DNA from: Streptomyces sp. NBC_01267
GTDB lineage: Bacteria; Actinomycetota; Actinomycetes; Streptomycetales; Streptomycetaceae
DNA: 64,000 nucleotides
Assembly: GCF_036241575.1 (NCBI RefSeq)
Contig: NZ_CP108455.1
Coordinates: forward strand, 6,679,001-6,743,000
Reading direction: 5' to 3'
Below are positions 16,758-23,958 of the stretch, piece by piece. Within the stretch, counting starts at the first letter, position 1. Each line of letters starts with the position of its first letter. Position numbers and translations under genes: made by a program. The notes under the pieces were generated by a model. The model was not told the origin of the DNA and did not search any database. It worked only from the letters and a program-made list of their open reading frames with translations.

Positions 16758-17387
16758 ATGCCGACCTCACCAGGCCCCCTTCTGTCCGCCCTTGACGACC
16801 TATGGGCAGACGTGCGTCGAGACGTACCCGAGCTGCCTGACGTCCACATCACGCTAGCCCCGACGCCCCTTACGTCATCGCACGGCCCGGAGCGTTGGAC
16901 GTGGGAAGGGGAGGGCGTAGCTGCCGGTCTCGTGGTCAATGCGGAGCTGATGACGCTCGGGCCTGATGCTGTCCTCACGTGGGTACTCCATGACGCCGCG
17001 CACCTTCTCTCCTGGATCCGCGGAGACAAGGACACGACGATGAGAGGCGCGTACCACAACCAAACGTTTCTCACGACGGCCGAAGAGACCGGGCTGACGT
17101 GGCCAGCGGACGCCGAGCGGTCTCCTGGGCGCGGGTTCCACAATCCGCGGATGTCCGACGAGGCCACCGCCAGGTACGCCGGCCACCTGAAGTCCCTGGC
17201 CACCGCCATCCCCCTGGTACTTCCGCATCTGACAACCCCGGAAACGAAGACAGCGAGCCGTGTGCACGCTTTGACGATGGTCTGCGGGGGCTGCACCCCG
17301 CCCCGGAAAATGCGCATGTACCCGACGATCGCGGGGCTCGGTCCTGTCATCTGTGGCGTATGCGGAACGGAGTTCACGGCCACGTGA
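16758..17387 (+). CDS. Zincin-like protein with C-terminal zinc ribbon
   Basis: 209 residues from ATG 16758; longer in-frame starts lie inside the promoter. The centre has TWVLHDAAHLLSWIRGDKDTTMRGAYHNQTFLTTAEETGLTW: two histidines in an HxxxH helix followed by a YHN and AEETGL, the arrangement of SprT-like zincins common on actinobacterial mobile elements, but the usual catalytic Glu of HExxH is Asp. The C-terminus has a CGGC...CGVCG zinc ribbon. It may be a DNA-associated metalloprotease or an inactive DNA-binding relative. First gene behind an operator, so probably under lysogeny control. Confidence 0.6.
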   Translation: MPTSPGPLLSALDDLWADVRRDVPELPDVHITLAPTPLTSSHGPERWTWEGEGVAAGLVVNAELMTLGPDAVLTWVLHDAAHLLSWIRGDKDTTMRGAYHNQTFLTTAEETGLTWPADAERSPGRGFHNPRMSDEATARYAGHLKSLATAIPLVLPHLTTPETKTASRVHALTMVCGGCTPPRKMRMYPTIAGLGPVICGVCGTEFTAT

Positions 17388-17479
17388 CGAAGAGGAGCCA
17401 CTCTGGCTCAGGTATGGTCTAGCCCATCGAAGGCACTTGCGCTAGTGTGCCGAGACCGACCCCACCGAGAGGCCCCACG

Positions 17480-18235
17480 ATGAGCCGCAAAGATGTTGAC
17501 ATCCGGCCCGAGATGGGGCTACCTGACGTCGACGTGGACAGCCTGCCGTCGATCCAGCTGGAAGAGCTGGCGGGGGAGTCGGAAGCAGAGTTGGTAGCGC
17601 GTGGCGTTGCGTACGTCAGGGAATTTGAGGACATCCGGAACAAACCCACCATCCTTCTCCGGAACATTGCTGCCGTTACGGTCGCCCTGCGCCTGAAGTA
17701 CGACGACCCCGGGGGTAAGAGCTACGGCTACCGCCAAGCGGTGGCGGGGATGTACCGCACTGCGGGGATCCCGGCGGACTCCGAGTCGGGCACGCCGGCT
17801 GCCGTCAGGTGGCACGCGGGCAACCTTCTCCGTAAGACCCTGACGACTCGGGAGCTGCGTGCGACTGGGCTACTGGAGACGTCTCCCAGCGAGCGGGAGT
17901 CGGACAGGCGCGCACTCAATGGCGCCATCATCAAGTCGAGCCGTGCCAGCGACGAGGTGGCGACGTCTACCCCTCGTGTGTCGAAGGGCAAGGGGAAGTC
18001 GACGCAGTCCGCAGAGGTGGTGCCCGAGCAGCGTGGCCACCCGGTCAAAGCCACAGCGGACCATCTCCGCCTCGCTCGCACGGTGGGGACCGTTCTGGGG
18101 CAACTCGACACAGACGTCATCGATCGTCACATGACGGATGGGCAGCGGGCAGCGCTCGATGCAGAACTGGCCGACATGCAGGCGAAGCTGACCAAGCTGC
18201 GTCGTCACAGCCGTAAGCGCAGGTCGAAGGACTGA
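17480..18235 (+). CDS. Unknown protein, candidate DNA-binding regulator
   Basis: 251 residues from ATG 17480 (GAGAGG at 17467-17472). Residues about 55-130 are helical with GKSYGYRQAVAGMYRTAGIP...WHAGNLLRKTLTTRELRATGL, which could form a helix-turn-helix. The C-terminal part is Lys/Arg rich (VSKGKGKS, LRRHSRKRRSKD). It stands alone between two terminators and a giant hairpin, separate from the lytic promoter classes, which is where a lysogeny regulator could lie. I do not recognise the family, so repressor is a guess. Confidence 0.4.
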   Translation: MSRKDVDIRPEMGLPDVDVDSLPSIQLEELAGESEAELVARGVAYVREFEDIRNKPTILLRNIAAVTVALRLKYDDPGGKSYGYRQAVAGMYRTAGIPADSESGTPAAVRWHAGNLLRKTLTTRELRATGLLETSPSERESDRRALNGAIIKSSRASDEVATSTPRVSKGKGKSTQSAEVVPEQRGHPVKATADHLRLARTVGTVLGQLDTDVIDRHMTDGQRAALDAELADMQAKLTKLRRHSRKRRSKD

Positions 18236-18272
18236 CCACCTCCTGACGTCAGCGTGCGACCTCCTCCGCCCT

Positions 18273-18365
18273 GTGCAGAAATGCAGAACTGGACCCCTTT
18301 TTCTAAACCCCTTAGAGACTCTCTAGAGGGTTTAGAAAAAGGGGTCCAGTTCTGCATTTCTGCAC
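18273..18365. repeat. Perfect 38-bp inverted repeat (giant hairpin)
   Basis: Bases 18273-18310 are the exact reverse complement of 18328-18365, with a 17-nt centre that can itself pair TAGAG with CTCTA. Each arm contains the direct repeat TGCAGAAATGCAGAA and a CCCCTTTTTCTAAACCC block, or its complement. No T tract follows, so it is more than a simple terminator. It lies between the candidate regulator and a class A promoter. Confidence 0.95.
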
Positions 18366-18412
18366 GCACGGCTGTCCGGGGGAGGGCGGCAGAAGATCTT
18401 CAAAATCCCATC

Positions 18413-18440
18413 TGACATCCACCTCGCTCCGACCCATAAC
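18413..18440 (+). promoter_or_regulatory. Class A phage promoter, copy 2
   Basis: TGACAT (18413-18418), 16-nt spacer, CATAAC (18435-18440), within TCTGACATCC...CTCCGACCCATAAC. It starts the exonuclease and small-ORF operon 40 nt downstream. Confidence 0.75.
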
Positions 18441-18479
18441 CCCTATGTAAGGGAAGCGCGGCAACGAGGTGGAGACAGC

Positions 18480-19286
18480 ATGGGTGACGGGGTACAGACG
18501 CTGAAGCGTGGCGGGTCGAGGTTCTACATCGACCCGAACGACGCACACATCAAGGTCCCGGGCGTGACGAGTGTTTGCGGGATGGCGCCAAAGGACTTCC
18601 TGACGTACTGGAACGCGAAGCTGGTCGCTGAGACGGCCGTAGAGCACCGGGACACGGTCCTGAAGCTGGCGGAGCGGGATCCTGCGGGAGCCGTTGACTA
18701 TCTGAAGGGCGCACCGCGCCGCTACACGAAGGCTGCGAGTGACCTGGGGTCGGCGGCTCACGACATGTTCGAGCGTCAGGCCCGGGGCGACGTCATCAAC
18801 CCGCGGCACGTACACGCGGACATCAAGCCGCACGTCCAATGGTTCGACGAGTTCCTCCAGGAGGTTCAGCCTGAGTTCCTCCACCTGGAGGAGACGGTCT
18901 GGAGCGACGATCACCAGTACGCCGGATCGTTCGACGCCATCGCCAAGGTAGATGGTGAGGTCGTGATCATCGACTGGAAGACGTCGAAGGCCGTCTACGA
19001 CTCGGTGGCCCTCCAGCTGAGCGCCTATCGCTACGCCAATCGGATCGTGCTGGCGGAGACCGGGGGATCCGTCGACGTCCCCGCCCTGGCCGGCGGCGCA
19101 GTCCTTCATGTCCGCCCGGAGGGCTGGCAGTTCGTCCCGGTCGAGTGCGGGCCGGAGGTGTTCCGTGCGTTCCTTGCGCTACGCGAAGTCTTCGACTGGG
19201 AGCGCGAAGGAAAGAAGCACGTTGTAGGCCGGGCTATCGCCAAGGGTGGCGAGGCGCAGACTGGGACTCAGAGGCGGGCGGCATGA
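18480..19286 (+). CDS. PD-(D/E)XK exonuclease (Cas4/RecB-like)
   Basis: 268 residues, GGTGGAG site just upstream. Motifs in order: TSVCGMAPKDFLTYWNAK, GSAAHDMFE (conserved His), ETVWSDDHQYAGSFDAI (conserved Asp), VIIDWKTSK (D-x-K) and QLSAYRYA, the full set for the RecB-family nuclease domain. Phage proteins of this kind process DNA ends for recombination or replication. First gene of a long operon; overlaps the next by ATGA. Confidence 0.85.
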   Translation: MGDGVQTLKRGGSRFYIDPNDAHIKVPGVTSVCGMAPKDFLTYWNAKLVAETAVEHRDTVLKLAERDPAGAVDYLKGAPRRYTKAASDLGSAAHDMFERQARGDVINPRHVHADIKPHVQWFDEFLQEVQPEFLHLEETVWSDDHQYAGSFDAIAKVDGEVVIIDWKTSKAVYDSVALQLSAYRYANRIVLAETGGSVDVPALAGGAVLHVRPEGWQFVPVECGPEVFRAFLALREVFDWEREGKKHVVGRAIAKGGEAQTGTQRRAA

Positions 19287-19795
19287 GACTGACAGAACTC
19301 ACCCAAGCGTTCAGCGAAGCTGAGGCCGCTCATCCTGAACACCGCTATCTGCTCGGCAAGTTGCAGCGTGCAGCTCTGGACGTCGCGTTCGCCGAGAAGG
19401 CCCGTGGAGGCGAAGCCCGCCAGGTCGTCACTGACGTTGCCCGGATCCTCGGGACCGACATCAACAGCGGCCCGGGGCACCGTTGGGACGCCGACCATAT
19501 GCGGCGGGTGGTGTCCGCAGCGGAGGAGCTGAAGGGGAGAGCAGCCGCAGCCAACGAGTGGAAGGCCCTGGCGGAGAAGCACGACGGGTCGAACGGCCCA
19601 CTCCGCGCCGACCTCCGCCGAACCTCCAGCGAGCTGAGCTACGCCCAGAGCGATTTGCGCTCAGCGCAGGCCGCAGCGGTCCGCCTTCGTGAAGCACTGG
19701 AGGCGCGCGTCGATGACTCCGACGTCGACGAACTGAAGGCCACCATCGTCAGCCAGGCGCGGGAGATCGCGCGACTGAAGGGGGAGAGCGCATGA
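19283..19795 (+). CDS. Coiled-coil protein, unknown function
   Basis: 170 residues. N-terminal half is globular (LTQAFSEAEAAHPEHRYLLGKLQRAALDVAFAEKARGG...WDADHMRRVVSAAEELKGRAAAANEWKALAEKHDG); the C-terminal half is a heptad coiled coil. ATGA overlaps with both neighbours suggest it works with the upstream exonuclease. Confidence 0.55.
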   Translation: MRLTELTQAFSEAEAAHPEHRYLLGKLQRAALDVAFAEKARGGEARQVVTDVARILGTDINSGPGHRWDADHMRRVVSAAEELKGRAAAANEWKALAEKHDGSNGPLRADLRRTSSELSYAQSDLRSAQAAAVRLREALEARVDDSDVDELKATIVSQAREIARLKGESA

Positions 19796-20085
19796 ACGAT
19801 GAGCGTTGCGGCGCGTGGCGCGGATGCACGCTACCTGCCGCGCACAACATGGGCCGCGCGGACATCCCGGAGAATCATCAGCCGCCCACCGTGGCAACGG
19901 TGATCCTTTTCAAGCCCAGCGGGAAGTATTACACAACGGATGAGTGGCGGATCCCCGCTGACGCCATCGGCCCGTTCGACATGAAGGACAGCCCCGACTT
20001 TCGCCGCATCAGTGGGGGGGCGGTGCTCGTCGAGACGCAGGAGCCGTGGGGTTACCCCCAGCTGTTTCCGGGCGACAGCGCCTGA
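19792..20085 (+). CDS. Hypothetical phage protein
   Basis: 97 residues, ATGA overlap with the previous gene. Mixed composition with ATVILFKPSGKYYTTDEWRIP and a C-terminal WGYPQLFPG; no known domain seen. A hairpin follows its stop. Confidence 0.5.
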   Translation: MNDERCGAWRGCTLPAAHNMGRADIPENHQPPTVATVILFKPSGKYYTTDEWRIPADAIGPFDMKDSPDFRRISGGAVLVETQEPWGYPQLFPGDSA

Positions 20086-20109
20086 GTCACAAGTAGCGCG
20101 AGTCACACA

Positions 20110-20136
20110 CGGGGGCGTCCACACCGGGCGCCCCCG
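20110..20136 (+). terminator. Hairpin, possible terminator
   Basis: CGGGGGCG and CGCCCCCG arms, 8 bp, without a T run. Could attenuate the operon. Confidence 0.45.
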
Positions 20137-20162
20137 CTTCGGCATGCGACGAGGAGAGAAGC

Positions 20163-20507
20163 ATGGGATACGGCGACGATGACGTCTACTGCTCACCGGA
20201 GAAGTTCGGACTGACGTCCGTGGGTGAACTGTCCGCGGATCTGTACTACGAGTTCAGCGTCCTGGCGGTGTGGCAGCGAGCGGAGGACGGCGTCCTGTTC
20301 TGGGCGACCGACTCCGGGTGCTCCTGCCCGTCCCCCTTCGAGAACCACGGGTCGGTTAACGACCTCCAGCGCATCGACGACGTCACGGCGTTCGTTCGCG
20401 AGGTGCGCTCGTGGGCGACCGGTGAAGAGATCCAGCGCGACGACGTGGAGCGGCTCGTCCGCAAGGTCCGCCGGCTGGCGAAGAAGATCGTGGAGACCGC
20501 AGCATGA
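20163..20507 (+). CDS. Conserved phage protein with SGCSCPSPFE motif
   Basis: 114 residues, GAGGAGAG site upstream. The segment YYEFSVLAVWQRAEDGVLFWATDSGCSCPSPFE is a pattern I know from small conserved actinophage proteins (DUF7574-like); the rest is a charged helix. The two Cys may bind metal. Overlaps the next gene by ATGA. Confidence 0.6.
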   Translation: MGYGDDDVYCSPEKFGLTSVGELSADLYYEFSVLAVWQRAEDGVLFWATDSGCSCPSPFENHGSVNDLQRIDDVTAFVREVRSWATGEEIQRDDVERLVRKVRRLAKKIVETAA

Positions 20508-20722
20508 GTGACACGGCACCTACATCAGGCACTGACGTACTCAGCAGCTGTGTCATAGCGCTGGTAACCCTGGCGATCAAGTCGTGGTTCCTCATGCTCC
20601 TACTCGGCGCGCTGCACGGGATGTACGCGTCCGTGCCGGCGGTGGGCTACGGCACGGCAGTGCTGCTGGTCGGTGGTCTGGCCATGGTCACTACGACGAT
20701 TCGACGGGTGGTTTTCAGATGA
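20504..20722 (+). CDS. Small two-helix membrane protein
   Basis: 72 residues with likely membrane helices at about 12-38 (LSSCVIALVTLAIKSWFLMLLLGAL) and 45-65 (VGYGTAVLLVGGLAMVTTTI), basic C-terminus. Overlaps both neighbours. Could affect the envelope or superinfection; no direct evidence. Confidence 0.5.
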   Translation: MSDTAPTSGTDVLSSCVIALVTLAIKSWFLMLLLGALHGMYASVPAVGYGTAVLLVGGLAMVTTTIRRVVFR

Positions 20723-20793
20723 GCGACGAGCGTTCTCCCGACTACTGCCACACCCACGGCTGCATGAGCGGTCAGTGTCCCGGACCGCACTAG
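20719..20793 (+). CDS. 24-residue His/Cys micro-protein
   Basis: ATGA overlap with the membrane protein; sequence CHTHGCMSGQC could bind zinc through two His/Cys pairs. Ends 2 nt before an operator palindrome. Short, but the pattern is common in actinophage early operons. Confidence 0.45.
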   Translation: MSDERSPDYCHTHGCMSGQCPGPH

Positions 20794-20795
20794 AA

Positions 20796-20813
20796 CCGTA
20801 AGGCGCCTTACGG
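20796..20813. promoter_or_regulatory. Palindromic operator, copy 2
   Basis: CCGTAAGGCGCCTTACGG, exact consensus, 9 nt before a terminator and with no recognisable promoter beside it; a possible roadblock (stoperator-like) site. Confidence 0.82.
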
Positions 20814-20822
20814 ACCACCTCT

Positions 20823-20853
20823 GCCCCCGGCTGCTTCGGCACCGGGGGCTTTG
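20823..20853 (+). terminator. Intrinsic terminator beside the operator
   Basis: GCCCCCGG and CCGGGGGC arms, loop CTGCTTCGGCA, then TTT. Confidence 0.75.
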
Positions 20854-20885
20854 GCGTGCAACCACACAGCAGAGGAGAGCTGACC

Positions 20886-21065
20886 ATGAAGCACTCATCC
20901 ACAACCATCCACACCGCCGACGGCTCGTCGGTGACCGTTCGCCAGCGTGGGATCGCATACGACCTGGAGACCCGCAACGCGCTAGGGGAGACGATCAGCA
21001 CGGTGCAGATGTCCCGCCGCGACTTCGTCGCGCTGCTGGCGGAGATGGACGAGGTGGCAGCGTGA
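20886..21065 (+). CDS. Hypothetical phage protein
   Basis: 59 residues from ATG 20886 with GAGGAGAG upstream. Beta-rich start (TTIHTADGSSVTVRQRGIAYDLETRN) and a helical end. Small single-domain protein of unknown role; heads a chain of overlapping genes. Confidence 0.5.
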   Translation: MKHSSTTIHTADGSSVTVRQRGIAYDLETRNALGETISTVQMSRRDFVALLAEMDEVAA

Positions 21066-21322
21066 GCGCGCTGGAGCACATCACGACCTACATCCTGGCC
21101 CACTACGCCGACGACAACCCGGCATACGTGCGGCGCATCATGCCGCAGTTGGAAGCGGAGGCGCAGGAGCTGTACGACGTCGTTGCGCGGGAGTTGGCAG
21201 AGAAGGTACGCGCCCACACAGCCGCCGGGTACCCGCAGGTCTCGGCGCACATGAGCTACGACTACGCCGCCGGCTGGCGTCACGGCCGGGAGACAGCAGC
21301 GCGAGAGGCGGAGGGGCAGTGA
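21062..21322 (+). CDS. Hypothetical helical phage protein
   Basis: 86 residues, GTG start in a GTGA overlap. Helical throughout, with EHITTYILAHYADDNPAYVRRIMPQLEAEA and a C-terminal GWRHGRETAAREAEGQ. No family recognised. Confidence 0.5.
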   Translation: MSALEHITTYILAHYADDNPAYVRRIMPQLEAEAQELYDVVARELAEKVRAHTAAGYPQVSAHMSYDYAAGWRHGRETAAREAEGQ

Positions 21323-21699
21323 GCGACGACAGGCGAGAGCGATACGCAGCCGTGCAGGCCGCGGACGATGCCAGACGAGCGCGCTACGCGTGTGCAGCAC
21401 GTTCGGCGCTCGAAGCGTTCATCAAGCACCCATACAGCGCGGGCACAGTGACTGATATCGCCAACGCCGTGGTGCCCGTAGCTGATGAGGAGATCCAGCG
21501 CTCTCACGACCAGTTGTTCAGCCGGTACGCGGCGAAGATCCTCATCGTGGAGCAGGCGCACGACGAGGCTGTGCGGGAGGTCAACAGGCTCCGAACCACC
21601 ATCCGACGCGCAACGGACGTGCTCACCGAGTGGTACGGGACGTCAGACGCGGATGCGCTGTGGTCGGCAATCAGCGAGGCACTGGGGGAGACAGCATGA
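21319..21699 (+). CDS. Tandem paralogue 1 (DDRRERYA family)
   Basis: 126 residues, GTG start overlapping the previous stop. Begins SDDRRERYAAVQAA and contains VPVADEEI, shared with the next two genes; the middle is unrelated and coiled-coil-like. Ends with DADALWSAISEALGE. These proteins share a start module and an end module around variable centres; function unknown. Confidence 0.55.
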   Translation: MSDDRRERYAAVQAADDARRARYACAARSALEAFIKHPYSAGTVTDIANAVVPVADEEIQRSHDQLFSRYAAKILIVEQAHDEAVREVNRLRTTIRRATDVLTEWYGTSDADALWSAISEALGETA

Positions 21700-22178
21700 C
21701 CGATGACAGGCGAGAGCGATACGCAGCAGCAATCCTTGATGCACTTGCCCAGGACACATCGCGCGGCCCTAACTGGGGTGAAGCTGCTGACGCTGCCATG
21801 GCCGTAGCTGATGAGGAGCTAGCGTCACAGAAGCACTCCATGGGGGAAGAGTGGGCCAAGGCGTACGCAGAGGCCGCTAGCTTGAGCACCGAACTGGCGG
21901 AGGTTCGCGGCCTCTACTACGACGTGGTACAGGACCGGAACGCGTACTACACGCAGGCGCGGAACTTTCGTGCCGACAACGCCCGTCTTGCTGAGGAGAA
22001 CGCCCGTCTCCGCGCTGAGCTGTCTCAGGTATCCGCCGACGCGCTGTCCACGGAGACTCAGGCCGCTGAGCTGTCCGCCACCATCGAGCGAGTACGCGCG
22101 GAGTCGGACAAGCTCCCCGGCGCACAGTGGCTGCATGGTCCGTCCATCCGCGAGGCACTGAACGGGGAGAGCGCATGA
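21696..22178 (+). CDS. Tandem paralogue 2 (DDRRERYA family)
   Basis: 160 residues. Begins TDDRRERYAAAILDAL, then ADAAMAVADEELASQ, a long coiled coil (ARLAEENARLRAELSQV) and an end IERVRAESDKLPGAQWLHGPSIREAL. Same three landmarks as its neighbours. Coupled to both by ATGA overlaps. Confidence 0.55.
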   Translation: MTDDRRERYAAAILDALAQDTSRGPNWGEAADAAMAVADEELASQKHSMGEEWAKAYAEAASLSTELAEVRGLYYDVVQDRNAYYTQARNFRADNARLAEENARLRAELSQVSADALSTETQAAELSATIERVRAESDKLPGAQWLHGPSIREALNGESA

Positions 22179-22594
22179 GCGACGACCGGCGAGAGCGGTA
22201 CGCGGCAGCACTGTGCAAGGCAGACTGCCACGACTGGGCAGAGATCAAGGCTCTGTACCCACACGACGTGTCGGAGTACTTCCGCCAGGCTGACGCTGCC
22301 ATGGCCGTAGCGGACGCTGAACACCGGAGCGCCGTGGCGTTCCTGGGCATGGTGGAACCGACGTGCACAGCACTGCTGCTGCGGGCCGTAGAACAGCCCA
22401 TGCGGTACGAGATCAATCGTCTCCGCGCTGAGCTGGAGACTATCCGGGGCCACTACCACCGCGCAGTGACTGACCGGAACACGCACTACGCCACCATCGA
22501 GCGTGTCCGTGCGGTGCTTGACGACACAGAGCGCCGTGGATGGAAAACGGCCATGATCCCGGACATCCGCGCCGCACTGGAGGAGACGTCATGA
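22175..22594 (+). CDS. Tandem paralogue 3 (DDRRERYA family)
   Basis: 139 residues. Begins SDDRRERYAAALCKA, has ADAAMAVADAEHR, a coiled-coil stretch EINRLRAELETIRGHYHRAVTDRNTHY also close to that of paralogue 2, and an end IERVRAVLDDTERRGWKTAMIPDIRAALE. Probably a recent duplication within the operon. Confidence 0.55.
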   Translation: MSDDRRERYAAALCKADCHDWAEIKALYPHDVSEYFRQADAAMAVADAEHRSAVAFLGMVEPTCTALLLRAVEQPMRYEINRLRAELETIRGHYHRAVTDRNTHYATIERVRAVLDDTERRGWKTAMIPDIRAALEETS

Positions 22595-22812
22595 GCGCCC
22601 GAGAAGAACTCTTTGAGTCGCTGATGCCTGCGTACCGGTCGCAGTACGCCCCTGGCGAAGAGGAGTCCAGGAACGCCATGTTGGACGCCTACCGCGCAGA
22701 GATCCGGCACGAAGCAGCGGAGGAGATCCGGGCCAACGTGGACATGAAGGGTGCTGACCTGGCGGACGCGTCCGATGCCGCTGATCTCATCGACCCGGAG
22801 GTACAGACATGA
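22591..22812 (+). CDS. Hypothetical phage protein
   Basis: 73 residues, ATGA overlap. Acidic and helical (SAREELFESLMPAYRSQYAPGEEESRNAMLDAYRAEIRHEAAEEI). May be a distant member of the preceding family. No domain recognised. Confidence 0.5.
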   Translation: MSAREELFESLMPAYRSQYAPGEEESRNAMLDAYRAEIRHEAAEEIRANVDMKGADLADASDAADLIDPEVQT

Positions 22813-23129
22813 ACTCCTTCGACATCGCACAGGCCCGCGTACTCGCTGACGTCAAGCGTGAGCGCGACGCACAGGATGCGATCTTCGGGGTGCAGGATCT
22901 GCCGGACGGGACGGGCGGCCCACTTTACGAATGCATGGCGAACACCGTGCGGCAGGAGTGTGACCGTGCGTTCGAGGTCGGCAGAGGCACCTTTGGGGAC
23001 GTCTTCCTGGAAGAGGTCTACGAAGCCATGGCCGAGACCGACCCCGCCAAGCTCCGCGCCGAGCTGATCCAGGTTGTAGCGGTCGGCGTGAAGTGGATCG
23101 AAGCCATTGACCGGCGGGCCGCGGAGTGA
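22809..23129 (+). CDS. MazG-like NTP pyrophosphohydrolase family protein
   Basis: 106 residues. The pattern DVKRERDAQDAIFGVQDLPDGTGGP...FGDVFLEEVYEAMAETDPAKLRAELIQVVAVGVKWIEAIDRR matches a family common in Streptomyces and its phages in which EExxE and a later helix form a MazG-type metal site. Possible nucleotide-pool role. ATGA and GTGA overlaps on both sides. Confidence 0.65.
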   Translation: MNSFDIAQARVLADVKRERDAQDAIFGVQDLPDGTGGPLYECMANTVRQECDRAFEVGRGTFGDVFLEEVYEAMAETDPAKLRAELIQVVAVGVKWIEAIDRRAAE

Positions 23130-23308
23130 CCGCCATCGACGCCGGCGAACCGTCGCCGGAAGTCAACGTCCTAGAGCGCGCCATGGACCGGGCGGAGATC
23201 TTCCGGGCCGCGCACAGGCTGGTGACAGATCTCGATTGGGGCTCCTACACCGTGGACGTCCCCGACGTCGCGAGGGTCGCTGAGTTCCTGGCGGGGGAGT
23301 GGGCGTGA
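23126..23308 (+). CDS. Hypothetical phage protein
   Basis: 60 residues, GTG start overlapping the MazG-like gene. Helical with a DWGSYTVDVPDVARVAEFLAGEWA end. Unknown function. Confidence 0.45.
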   Translation: MTAIDAGEPSPEVNVLERAMDRAEIFRAAHRLVTDLDWGSYTVDVPDVARVAEFLAGEWA

Positions 23309-23388
23309 TCCGCGCACGCATCGTCAAGTACATCGTCAAGCGGCGGGAAGAGCGCCGCTGGCTGCGGGACATCAAGGAGGAGAGCTGA
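23305..23388 (+). CDS. 27-residue basic micro-protein
   Basis: GTG start in a GTGA overlap, ATG of the next gene overlapping its stop. Strongly basic helix (RARIVKYIVKRREERRWLRDIKEES) that could bind nucleic acid or membrane. Supported by operon continuity only. Confidence 0.4.
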   Translation: MIRARIVKYIVKRREERRWLRDIKEES

Positions 23389-23588
23389 TGGAGAACCCCG
23401 ATACGGGCGGCTGGGGCCTGACGTCGAGCTACAGCGACCCGGGGACGCTGTGTCTTTACGCCGACGAAGGCGGCATGGACATCGTGTACAACGACAACCC
23501 ACTCACGGTGTCGCAGCTGCGTGCGCTGGCGAACGTACTGAACCAGGCGGCTGCCGACCTGGCCGCGGACCTGACGGAGGAGAACTGA
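23388..23588 (+). CDS. Hypothetical phage protein
   Basis: 66 residues, GGAGG site upstream. N-terminal strands (WGLTSSYSDPGTLCLYADEGGMDIVYNDNPLTV) followed by a helix SQLRALANVLNQAAADL, a small alpha/beta fold. Unknown role. Confidence 0.5.
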   Translation: MENPDTGGWGLTSSYSDPGTLCLYADEGGMDIVYNDNPLTVSQLRALANVLNQAAADLAADLTEEN

Positions 23589-23746
23589 TGGCAGAGATCA
23601 AGAGCACCGGCACGGTCGTAGTCGAGTTCAGCGTGGCGGAGCTGGCCGTGGTCCGGCGTGCGCTGTATCTGGTGGACAGCTTCGGCACCACCGACGACGA
23701 GCGACCCGCGCGTGAGCTTCTGGCCGACCTGGACGAGGTGTCCTGA
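23588..23746 (+). CDS. Hypothetical phage protein
   Basis: 52 residues, ATG overlapping the previous stop by one base, with GGAGG upstream. Pattern TVVVEFSVAELAVVRRALYLVDSFGTTDDERPARELLADL; a short strand then helix. Unknown role. Confidence 0.5.
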   Translation: MAEIKSTGTVVVEFSVAELAVVRRALYLVDSFGTTDDERPARELLADLDEVS

Positions 23747-23958
23747 TGTTCGGGAAGCAGGAACCAACGTACAGCGAGCAGCGCGAAGCACTGGCGCAGC
23801 TCCTCATGGACAACCAGGACGTCAACATCACTCCCGTCTTCGACGCCGCAGACGGTATGCGTGCCGACCTTCTGGCCCGCGGGTGGTCGGCGGAGATCGC
23901 GGAATACCTGGCTGCTGCCTGGCTGTCGGCCATGCTGGCGAAGATGGGGGCAGCGTGA
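23746..23958 (+). CDS. Hypothetical phage protein
   Basis: 70 residues, one-base overlap with the previous stop. Helical (EQREALAQLLMDNQ...GWSAEIAEYLAAAWLSAMLAKM). It ends in a GTGA overlap with the methyltransferase, so the two are likely coexpressed. Confidence 0.45.
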   Translation: MFGKQEPTYSEQREALAQLLMDNQDVNITPVFDAADGMRADLLARGWSAEIAEYLAAAWLSAMLAKMGAA

